Shown in pieces: positions 55,839 to 64,000 of a stretch of DNA of 64,000 bases; the stretch's first letter is position 1; every line of letters begins with the position of its first letter. The DNA lies in NCBI RefSeq assembly GCF_032854445.1, contig NC_088295.1, positions 9,971,385 to 10,035,384 on the forward strand, read 5' to 3'. Below the pieces are notes generated by a model. The model did no database searches and was not told where the DNA came from. It saw only the letters and a list, made by a program, of their open reading frames with translations. The stretch is from Liolophura sinensis. Lineage: Eukaryota > Mollusca > Polyplacophora > Chitonida > Chitonidae. Both the position numbers and the translations under genes were made by a program.

Positions 55839-56339
55839 GGATGTCATATTTGTCGAAATGTATCACACCTGTTTCTGAGCTTACCCATTGCCGCGCTGAG
55901 CCGTATACATTGTCCTAGCTTTACACCAGCTGTCTCTGACCAAGAAGGTGAAACCAGCTGTCGGCTTGGGGAAATCTGTTACCGTCTCACCGTCTGTAGG
56001 TTTGTCAAATCAGCACTTTTTTCTCCCTGCGATTAAGTTTAAATTTTGATCTCATTTTATTTCAAAAACTGAATTTGTTTGAATTAATGTTTATAGTGTT
56101 ATAGTCAAACGGCATGCTACCACCACATATCCATATGCTTTATCGGGTAATACTCTGACCAGATATCTATTTTTATATTGATTGAAACCTTCTATAACCA
56201 ATTCTTTGTCTTCTTCTTGCATTTTATGTTTAGTTCTCTGATTTCCTAGATGACAGTGCTTTGTCTGTCCAGTACCTTGGGTGTAAGGAATGTATCAGAC
56301 TCTTTTGGTCACGTGATGTTACTTGTGATACATATATAT

Positions 56340-56480
56340 TAGAATTAGACGTTGACTCCGCCCTGGCGACCAGACGTTAAGAAGAGCTTGGGAGTTTGGT
56401 GTCACGACCCACTGGAGAATCAGACCGTTACGAGCTTACACTGGATCTTCATAGGAAAAGAAAGTTTGTTTGTTGGTGGG
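56340..56480 (+). repeat. D-tail of unit 3 (SINE-free site)
   Basis: ACCCACTGGAGAATCAGACC and GTTACGAGCTTACACTGGAT match ACCCACATCGGAATCAGACC and GTTGTAACCTTACATTGGGT at 47,296-47,336, where unit 2 carries the family-1 SINE. The last segment of unit 3 that I can align. Confidence 0.75.
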
Positions 56481-57779
56481 AAGAATTTGTTATTTGAGGC
56501 TGGATCGATTCAAGTTCACACCTTGATGGTGCCACTTAGATCTGTATTTTCTTGCCAATCGATACACTTTCGTCTATGAGTGTTGACCGGACCATGAAGG
56601 ATTGCAGATTGCCCAATAGCCCAACTGTCTGCCTTACAAATTGCTCTTCAAACGACAAAGACGGCCTGCCAGACAGGTTAGATAATGGTGCCAATATTTT
56701 GATCAGCGTTGGGTGATCTGTCCATTAGGTTCCTTCCACAGTTCCACTTCGTTTTTCAGTCCGTGTGAAGATTTTGGTCGGTCAGAGACGCATTTCCCCT
56801 GAACACTCAGAAGTCGAACATTTCAAAGATACTGGCAGAAATAACCCGAAAAAAGCAATCGTGACAACAACTATGTTAGTTTATATTTAATAATCGCACA
56901 CCGGAAGTTGACAACTGTGATCAATCAGGTGTCATACAGCTCATTCCTTTGTAGGTTTACTACGATAGAGAATCCAGGATATCGGAAAAGGTGTCCAAAT
57001 ATTGAAATGTTATTTTGACATCACTGATTCAGTGCTTCACAATAAAATTAACAACAATATTCTGTTTATTTTTACAAAAGTCAGTCGACTCAAGACATCA
57101 TAAATAGCAAAATAGATTGACAAGATGTTATGTCAACAAAAGAATCATTTTATTTCCTAGTCAAATATTCACTGGCTTTCTCCCTCAGTTATAATCGGCT
57201 TCTGTTGATAGAAATAAAGATAAAAACGATCTTACACAATAATAGGCGGGATATCTGGGGATTTATTGCCTTGTCGGTGTGCAGATTCTGAGATATAAGT
57301 ATCGTAGAATATGTGTTTCCCAAATTCATCGACTTTTCTCCTTCTAAAAAATCAATTTCTGGGACGTTTTTGCGAGGAAAAAGAAGAGAAAGTCACATGC
57401 CTGTCAATCATGGGGAGGTTTCTTATTTGCTGTAATGTCAGGGTTATGCTATAGGTCAAACAATACCCAGATGGAACAAAGATACCAGCCGCCCACTGAA
57501 TGATAGAAATAACAGCGGAAAGACGGACAAGGGTATGGATCTTCTGTACAAGATAAAAGACTACAGCCTGGAGGGTAAAACTGAAGTGACGACAGCGCAA
57601 TGGCTGGCAAGTGGTTGCAAGTAAGCGGTGAAATCCGCCATCTTGTAAACTTACCTCAGTTAGGGTTTTATTCTAACTGTTCATGTAAATGCTTATGTCG
57701 TTGCTAACTCTGAATTAAAACACAAAAAGTGGAAGACTTGCAGTGATTTCAACATAAATATAAACAGGCTTAAAATTAC
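56481..57779. other. Unannotated DNA
   Basis: No gene recognised. The exact 27-bp match to 11,778-11,804 lies at 57,667-57,693. The minus frame 57,352-57,600 has no recognisable domain. Confidence 0.4.
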
Positions 57780-57935
57780 ACAGCAAAAATGAATAGGACT
57801 ATACAGGTTTAAGAAAAACGGCTATTTGACCACCCTAATAGACATGTTTTTTATAAAACGCCAATGTTTTGGAGAAAACATAGAAATAATTTACTGAAAA
57901 CGTCAATGTTATAAAAAAGATGCTTGCTTATGTTT
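57780..57935 (+). repeat. Dispersed pair, copy 1 (partner at 61.67 kb)
   Basis: GGCTATTTGACCACC, AAAACGCCAATGTTTTGGAG, AATAATTTACTG and AAAACGTCAATGTTA parallel AGCTTATTTGACCAT, AAAACGCCAATGTTTCGTTC, CATAATTTACAG and TACGTCAACGTTA at 61,690-61,820. Confidence 0.6.
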
Positions 57936-58690
57936 TATCAAAAACGTATGTGTGTATAGTCCCACCGTATACATGTAAGGCGTTTATGGATAAGACATCT
58001 GCGTTCAAATATAAACAGCTAGACGTTTGCACATTAAGGTGTGTGTTTTTATAAATACATGTGATGCGTCATTGTGTTGTCGTCAGATTTGACGAGTAGT
58101 AATATCAAAACAATGCACAAATACCAGGCTTCCGGTACTCACAGTCCACCAGCAGAAGCCTGACGTTATGTAGGCACTCACGAGAGCTGGAATACATTGG
58201 TTCAGCTCATTCACACATACGCCATGTACTTGCCTTTTCTTTGTTATATTAAGGCGCTGCAATACTTAACCAAATTTCCAGTCATGGATTTAAGTAGGTC
58301 TATTAGTAGAGTTATTTTGTGTGATTTTGACAAAACAGTTATCAGTGTTTGTTAGAACGATGACACGTTGCTTGGCAATTCACAGACCGTTCGTCTCAAG
58401 ATGACATGTCGTAATGTTGTTAAGGCATGGACACAACATTCTACACACCTTTATCAGATGACTGTGTGTGTTAATGCCCGAATACTCAATGCCACCTGGC
58501 AATACACACCTTGAGTGCAAGGTTGTTTTGCCAGATCAAGTTGAAAGTCGTGTTAACTGAGGTTATAGAGTGCATGAAGAGGGGGACATGTATTGTGGGT
58601 AGCATAACATGGCCATTAAGAACAACAAACGACCGACTTCTCCAAGGAGTGAAGAGTACGGTGAACCAAGTTTTCAGGAAACTCTTATAG
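57936..58690. other. Unannotated DNA
   Basis: I see no supportable feature in this stretch. Confidence 0.4.
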
Positions 58691-58699
58691 GGTTTGTCT

Positions 58700-58883
58700 A
58701 CCAGTGCGGCGCAGTTCTTCAGGAGCCTCTCACCAATGTGGTCGTTCAGAGTTCAAGTCCAGATTATGTTTTCTTCTTCTTCCGCCGAGAGTGTGAAAGT
58801 TTGTCAGCAACCTGCGGATGGTCCTCCAACCACAATGCTGGTCGCCGTCGTATAAGTGAGTACTTGAGTATGAAATGAACACT

Positions 58884-58886
<3 letters not shown>
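58700..58886 (+). mobile_element. Family-1 SINE, plus orientation
   Basis: CAGGAGCCTCTCACCAATGT, GTTCAGAGTTCAAGTCCAGA (B box), GTCAGCAACCTGCGGATGGT and CACAATGCTGGTCGCCGTCG then TATAAGTGAGTACTTGAGTA follow the order of the minus-strand family-1 copies. The A-box part of the head is not recognisable and the GGGTTTCCCCC block is missing. The usual AAATAAAT tail is replaced by a TA microsatellite. The plus frame 58,609-58,878 is a by-product. Confidence 0.9.

Positions 58887-58971
<85 letters not shown>
58887..58971. repeat. (TA)n microsatellite
   Basis: About 42 uninterrupted TA dinucleotides directly after the SINE. It opens minus frames with alternating I/Y, which are artefacts. It is self-complementary and likely to vary in length. 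Confidence 0.98.
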
Positions 58972-58972
<1 letters not shown>

Positions 58973-59400
58973 TGATCATAGTATTCACATCCAAGTAACA
59001 CAAATACTATGGAGCTCATCAAAGCAGAGCAAATCTTGTAGCTTTTGGAACAACAGCGCCCTCTGCCTTTTTGAATAACAATACCAGTTACGATTATTCA
59101 TGATCATTTGAAATAATTCGGGCTCTTATTCCGGTAGATAGAGGGAAACTCTGTTCCATCAGTTAGAAGATTTGCTTTCCTTTGTGGGGCTGGTGAGTGA
59201 TCGAGTTTTTTTTTTCGCGTTACTTCTGAACTGACCTTCGAGTCATCACTAGCACCACCACGAGTCATCCAGTACCAAGATATACCAAAATATTCGATGA
59301 ATGACATATACTACATGGGAGAATTGACACAAGTATCACCAGAGTTTTGGCCAGTGCTAGTTTTTTCAATGTCTAGGACACAGAAGGCGATTTAGATTAA
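58972..59400. other. Unannotated DNA
   Basis: I see no supportable feature. The minus frame 59,104-59,307 is unrecognised. Confidence 0.4.
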
Positions 59401-59409
59401 AACGTTATC

Positions 59410-60125
59410 ATGGGTTCAGTTCCAGGTTCGCACAGAAAATCCCCAAGATTCTCTGGCAACCACTGCTCTCAAGTTCTTTGTCAAATAAAATCAACAACAG
59501 CGATGGTAAAATTGTTTTGCCTGTCTTGTATGCAGTTTTCTGGAGATCACTTGTTGTCCGTCAATATGGCATTATACAGTACCTTGGTCGATGGTTACTT
59601 ATAATGTAACTGAATTAAGCACAGTGACTGATATGGAAACACTGATCAAATATGTCTCACTAAATCATGTCAAATTGACTGGGTTGTACGAAAACATAAC
59701 CCTTTCGGGAACCAGTCGTATAACTATCAATCGATCTTCAGGTTTGAGGTCCGTCGCACTGATTCAAGGCATTAAATCAATCAGGCAAAAAAAAATTCAG
59801 ATACAATACTGCCGAATCCCGTTGCTTTAAATCGTTTGTCAGTAGTTTGTCGTCATTACTGTAAACTGAGATACTGGGGTCATTAGAAAGCTTCCAGCTC
59901 GGACAGTTACAGCTGGCTAGGAAGTTTGATAATGAGAATACTGCTAATTTCGGCATCAACAGGCTGATAAATTTTCAACTATAAAAAGACGCACTTCGTT
60001 TTACAGGACATGGTCCAGCAAAGCGTCGGTCACAAAACAAAACCCACTCTCTAATGATTCAGAAACTAAAGTATTGTCTTGATAGATTGACTAGTGACCT
60101 CTATCCAATCCACATACATTTCTCT
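59410..60125 (+). other. Unusually open plus-strand region, unidentified
   Basis: Plus frames at 59,410-59,604 and 59,591-59,830 abut in different phases. A third phase reads from the TAAAAAGACGC near 59,983 to about 60,200 with only one stop at its start. None shows a recognised motif. Stop density is lower than in neighbouring DNA, which could mean a decayed ORF (for example from a mobile element) or chance. I name no function. Confidence 0.25.
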
Positions 60126-60129
60126 AACA

Positions 60130-60790
60130 CAGTATCTCAATCATCATTTAGCCATCAAAGATTTCCTTCAAGGCATCCGTACGGTCATCCCTTGAAATGA
60201 AGGGCTCTTAAAGCAACAGTCCGATTGGGAGATAATTTCCTGTAGTGACTTCAGTAATGGACCATCGAATCCAGTACTATATTTCCAGTAATCTGCCATC
60301 GCACTATTGGACCCGAACATTTTCGCTGTGCCACCTACTAAGCCTAAGGAAATAAGGACATGACGTTCAGTGTTCACCTGCTAAGCCTAAGGAAATAAGG
60401 ACATCGCGTTTAGTAGGTGATGTTCAAGAAAAAGCCACACGCCGTCGCTCATTGACACACCTATCGACGCTGACCATTCCTCGCACGAACTCCATGAAGT
60501 CGTTGGCTTCATTATGTGACAGACTATAAAGGTGGTTTAAATATGGAGATTACACTACATCATCAGAAATAACCTTTCATCTGTCGATGAACTTTAGTCC
60601 GGTGAACTCCTTAAGGCCTTGAGTCACGCTTCAGTCGGGTACTAGTCTTTATTTGGGTCGTTTCCAAGACCCTCCAATTGGAAAGAGCTGTCAGTGATAT
60701 TGTCTACAAGGTCTAACTAGGTTCTGGAGTCCTTTGGGAAATTTGACAAAAACTTACAAAAAGCGCTTAGGCAAGACGTGTGGTTAGAGA
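60130..60790 (-). pseudogene. Decayed coding-like region, unidentified
   Basis: On the minus strand one frame from about 60,600 to 60,440 reads GLKEFTGLKFIDR, stop, KVISDDVV, stop, then SPYLNHLYSLSHNE and ANDFMEFVRGMVSV then DRCVNERRRVAFS before another stop. A shifted frame (60,377-60,168) continues with FGSNSAMADYWKYST and LLKSLQEIISQSDC, and a further shift gives TDALKEIFDG and a stop. The chain of long, polar, protein-like segments with scattered stops suggests an old pseudogene or dead element ORF. A 43-bp tandem pair at 60,332-60,420 (CTAAGCCTAAGGAAATAAGG twice) lies between two of the segments and probably broke the frame. I do not recognise the family, and a chance reading cannot be excluded. 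Confidence 0.35.
60332..60420. repeat. 43-bp tandem pair
   Basis: CTAAGCCTAAGGAAATAAGG then ACAT starts at 60,338 and 60,381, flanked by CACCTACTAAG and CACCTGCTAAG. The pair ends in an inverted echo (TAGTAGGTG near 60,412) of its start CACCTACTA, which may mark a template-switch origin. Confidence 0.9.
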
Positions 60791-61669
60791 TAGGAGACAC
60801 CTTCCCAACTGTGGCAGGGCAACAATATAGGAGAAGCACCTACGGACGGACTCGACTGTTCGAAGCAGCAAGGACATCGGAATCATTCACTTTAAGGAGC
60901 TGGAGATTGAAGTTCCCAGTTGGGCTTTTTCTTGAGCTTACATGTATAAAACGTAGAATACAACACCTGCAACCACTATTATTTGATCTTGAAAAGAGAC
61001 ATATGAAAATGAATACACAGTAAATGTAATCCCATGAGTGGGCGCATATAATAAATGGAAGAGGCGTTAATTGATTTGACGCACATGCATGGTACAAGGA
61101 CATTTAGACTGATGCCACAAAAATGGATTTGTCTCTTATTTTAATGAAAAACTACGTTCAATGAAGTCGTCGTCATTTAGATATATAAAAGTGACAACTT
61201 TGCTTCATATTTGACAAAAAGCTTTTCTAAACATAATAAAACAGGAGGGCTTTGTGGACCATATTGATTTTACTCAGGGCAGATTACCACTCAAGTTTTT
61301 CTGTGCATGTTTTATGGCCAAAAATAGGAATTTATATGCATTAGTGCACATTACCCTTCACACGCCTACAGAATTGCACTGGGGCCTCCGGTCTCCATGG
61401 AGAGATGCGTTACACCACTGGACCAGTCAGAATCATTTACTTTCAACCGTTAGTTATACTGTCAAGCTCAGAGAGCTCGCTCTGGACCACGGTCGTGCTA
61501 TGCTTTTATTGGTGAGTAGAAGAGGTAATGACTTTCTGATAAGCCACTGAAACATAACCAGTAAAGAACCTGGTACGGTAAGGCGGAGAATCGGCCCTAG
61601 AGAGGTAGGATAAGAAAGTGCAAATTTAAAAATCCCAGTACAATTCTGTAAATTTATGAATAAAAAGTA
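60791..61669. other. Unannotated DNA
   Basis: No gene recognised. The plus frame at 61,254-61,550 (98 codons) contains a GGGCCTCCGGTCTCCATGGA stretch that faintly recalls a SINE head but does not continue as one. Confidence 0.35.
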
Positions 61670-61830
61670 TAAAACTTGAAGCACGCATAAAGCTTATTTG
61701 ACCATAAAAGAGATGGTTGTTTAGTAATAACCTGTCAAAAATGCACTCTCGATCAAAAACGCCAATGTTTCGTTCAAACGAGACATTGTGTTCATAATTT
61801 ACAGTACGTCAACGTTAACCAGAAAATTAG
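61670..61830 (+). repeat. Dispersed pair, copy 2 (partner at 57.78 kb)
   Basis: Matches 57,780-57,935 in the same orientation, about 3.9 kb away. Diverged; termini not definable. Confidence 0.55.
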
Positions 61831-62525
61831 AAAAAAGAAAACATTTGTCTTCATATGTAAAACATAAAGGTTGCACCTCTGGGAAGAGTACGACTCTTTG
61901 TCGTTCTCTTTTGTTTTTTCTTTGTCTTTGGAAGCATACTTTTTGTGAGTAAAGATATCGACCGTTTTGCGATAAATAGGTGTTATTTTGAATTAGAATG
62001 GTCAATTGCTAAGGTATGGTATAAGGCATGGTAACTAACAACGAAATCATAGATGAATCCTCGTTGAAAGCACATGTGGTCGTCTATCATTAATATTAAC
62101 ATGAGGAGCGAAACTATAAGGCTGAAAGTCACGTGTCTTATATATTTCTTTAACTGATTGATGCATTACTCAAGGAATTTTCCAAAAAGTTACCATTGTG
62201 GTGCAGTGATGGCAAAGAAAAAAATCATTTCAGTGTGACTGGAGTAGGATGCTATGTTTCGATTTTTCGACCAAATCATCGCTTCAGTGCTTGTTTGGAG
62301 ATTTATAAATCGCATGCTTGTTATACAATAGGAAAAGAAGCTCAAAACAGAACTAAAAAAAGAAGCCGCCTTACGAGTTGGTCAATAGCTGTCATTCACG
62401 GCTATAGTCGGTTTCGCTTCTTGAGGTGCACAGTTTCTTGCACTTGGCCGATTCCCCGCCATACCATACCAGGTCCTTTATATTTTACAAGTTAAGTGGT
62501 GAAAGACTGATCGGCCTCATATGTG
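61831..62525. other. Unannotated DNA
   Basis: No supportable feature. The plus frame 62,196-62,495 (99 codons) has no recognisable domain. Confidence 0.4.
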
Positions 62526-62529
62526 TCAA

Positions 62530-62720
62530 AAACATTCAATAGTTGTTAAACACCCTTCTTTGGAGAATGTTTGAAATGCCGTCGTACCAGACTAATGCCT
62601 TGTTTTGGTATACCGGCTTAAAGTGCCACCATTTTTTTAGTATTAGACGCAACGTCGAATATACCAGACGTGACCCCTTATACAATGCAGTTTACTGGCC
62701 CCAAACCGGCACTTAAAGTT
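62530..62720. repeat. Possible dispersed repeat
   Basis: GCCTTGTTTTGGTATACCGG, TTAGACGCAACGTCGAATAT and ACCGGCACTTAAAG read like a family of dispersed molluscan repeats I have a vague memory of. No second copy exists in this window and no ends are visible, so the call is tentative. Confidence 0.3.
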
Positions 62721-62989
62721 AGCAACCAGAGACAAGTTACCAGGATTTTCAATATAGAAGTCTTAGGCATCACTAATAGGTGTTCAATGAGCGTCCATAA
62801 TGACTGATTCACGGCGTTTAGCACTATTTGGTTGATGAACACATTTAGTGAGTCATATGTACTAATTTAGTTACAGTAATAATCACTTCTATAGATTACC
62901 ACGGTCAACTACCAATTGATAGTGTCAGTTAAATCTAAAGTTCCGCACTATTTCAATCAATTTCTGTGTGTATGTTCTGTGGGAGCAGG

Positions 62990-63100
62990 CCAAGATCGGC
63001 TGGTTAAAGTGCTTATCTTTAATTGCTAGCACATATACGAAGCGCGGGTTCAAACCTGGATTTGGACGGGAAATTTGCACACTCTCACCGCTCTCACTGT
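62990..63100 (+). mobile_element. Third-family tRNA-derived SINE relic
   Basis: GGCTGGTTAAAGTGCTTATC (A-box-like) is followed about 40 bp later by GCGGGTTCAAACCTGG (B box) and GGACGGGAAATTTGCACACT then CTCACCG. The post-B-box phrase GGAA(A/T)TTGCA...CTCTCA also occurs at 46,383-46,412 in unit 2, which defines the family. The plus frame 62,968-63,156 is a by-product. Confidence 0.7.
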
Positions 63101-64000
63101 TCGCTGAACTTATCGGTGTTAGTAAGCGGTCCACGACGCTCGAGATAAATAAATAATGGCCGACATCATGTGTTAGTCAAAAATTCAATCGATCAACCAC
63201 TGTTTATATCGTAGACACGAGGGGGGAGGGTAGCATCGCTTTAATACTCAGTTTTCGAGTTACGCCATTTCGACAACAGAATGACGTCTCGGTGCAAAAA
63301 GACGTGGCCACTTTACAGCACAGTAGGGCTACTTGCCTATCTTTTAACATGGCAGTGATCGTGTTTAGATCAAAGTATCGACAGAACATCATTTTTTGTG
63401 AAATATTGGGGGAACGCTCATTCACCCCTGAACACAATTCAAAAGATTAGTGTGTAATCCTTTGAATTACTTCTCTATTTTCTATATACCATCCCATGTT
63501 AAAATTACCAGGTTGGCCCTACCGTGCCGTAAAGTGACGACGTCATATCATAGAGGGACGTCACTCTGTCGTCGTAACGTCATATCTCGAAACATATTAG
63601 CGTATTAGCTTCCACTTACATCTAACACAGATAGCTATGTAGTTTGGGTCACGTAATTCTAGTATTAAAACGCCCTGGGCTGTTTGAATACGGATCTGCA
63701 TGCGCGATCGCATACTGATTAAATACAAAAAAAACCTTCGTACGCGTAAGGTCTAGCAACGTATCACAGTAACTTTATACTAGTCACCTTCACAATAGCT
63801 TTCTTTGACAGAGACGAAAAAGCAGGAAATTGGTATTGACCTTGGCTTGATGCCTGTTCAACGTGTTAGTTTATTTCTAAACCACACAGAGACGTGATTT
63901 TAACACTGCGACTTAATGTGAAGATTTGTCATGAATAGCTACATGGTAACTAGGTTGCTCAAATACCGTCATGCTTCTGTGCTACGCCGGACGTTGACAT
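63101..64000. promoter_or_regulatory. CRE-like motif cluster in otherwise empty DNA
   Basis: Between 63,535 and 63,585 there are three CRE/ATF-like half or near-full sites: GACGACGTCATATC, GGGACGTCACTC and GTAACGTCATATC. TGACGTCA is the established CREB/ATF consensus. No transcript start, exon or TATA arrangement is evident, so any regulatory role is conjecture. Nothing else is recognised in the last 900 bp. Confidence 0.2.

Larger units (their letters stand above)
50640..56480 (+). repeat. Segmental duplication unit 3
   Basis: Third unit. Order: A 50,795-51,150; an extra repeat 51,340-51,665 not found in units 1-2; leader 52,030-52,195; B 52,184-52,720; C 52,790-53,500 with an internal 22-bp array; G 53,690-54,350; first part of D 54,350-54,415; insertion about 54,416-55,130; rest of D, triplicated, 55,031-55,838; D-tail 56,340-56,480. 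No modules F or E were recognised after it, so the right boundary is a truncation or the match becomes too weak to read. Confidence 0.8.

Noticed and set aside
58764-59022. Minus frames with long alternating I/Y stretches.
   Set aside because: Translation of the TA microsatellite.
61376-61420. GGGCCTCCGGTCTCCATGGA as a family-1 SINE head.
   Set aside because: Only the first few bases agree with GGGCCTCCGTGGCTCAG; no B box, core or tail follows.

Overview
This window looks like intergenic or intronic DNA from an invertebrate animal, most probably a mollusc or another lophotrochozoan. The base composition is AT-rich. No reading frame exceeds about 135 codons, and none of the short frames I read belongs to a recognisable host gene. 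There is no rRNA, no intact tRNA gene and no CRISPR array. The taxonomic guess rests on two tRNA-derived SINE families whose wording I associate with bivalve, chiton and brachiopod genomes. Family 1 carries a core near ACGACGGCGGCCAG and ends in AAATAAATAAAT. Family 2 ends in TACGACGTTAAACCC and a CATT/CACT tail. This assignment comes from memory, not a search.

Layout. 0-4 kb: sparse, with two decayed family-1 SINEs. 4.2-16 kb: an imperfect inverted duplication (about 4.26-5.78 kb against 13.79-15.38 kb) whose arms both carry a 48-49 bp minisatellite. Smaller arrays and short direct duplications lie between and beside the arms. 16-25 kb: mostly unique AT-rich DNA with 26-bp and 17-18-bp arrays. 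25.4-26.5 kb: two family-1 SINEs with clear target-site duplications, one of them inside a minisatellite. 27.05-27.18 kb: a nearly perfect hairpin with arms of about 53 bp. 28-37 kb: isolated, partly inverted pieces of the repeat unit described next, a 56-bp minisatellite, and a fossil 3' end of a non-LTR retrotransposon with a 40-bp SINE tail beside it.

38-56.5 kb: the main structure, a divergent tandem segmental duplication of at least three collinear units (about 5.8, 6.9 and 5.7+ kb). Each unit carries the same ordered modules, called A, leader array, B, C, G/D and E here. Later events are superimposed: a different minisatellite in each leader, SINEs present in only one unit, a 41-bp array in unit 1, a 22-bp array in unit 3, and in unit 3 a 0.7-kb insertion followed by a recent 269-bp triplication. 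56.5-64 kb: mostly unique DNA with a family-1 SINE, a long TA microsatellite, a decayed coding-like stretch near 60 kb, and a cluster of CRE-like motifs near 63.5 kb.

No set of genes works together here. The window records retroposition, minisatellite growth and segmental duplication. The points I consider most worth checking are the three-unit duplication, the inverted duplication that carries related minisatellites, the 27-kb hairpin, and the extremely 5'-truncated SINE tails with target-site duplications. All homology statements come from reading by eye; no alignment was run.
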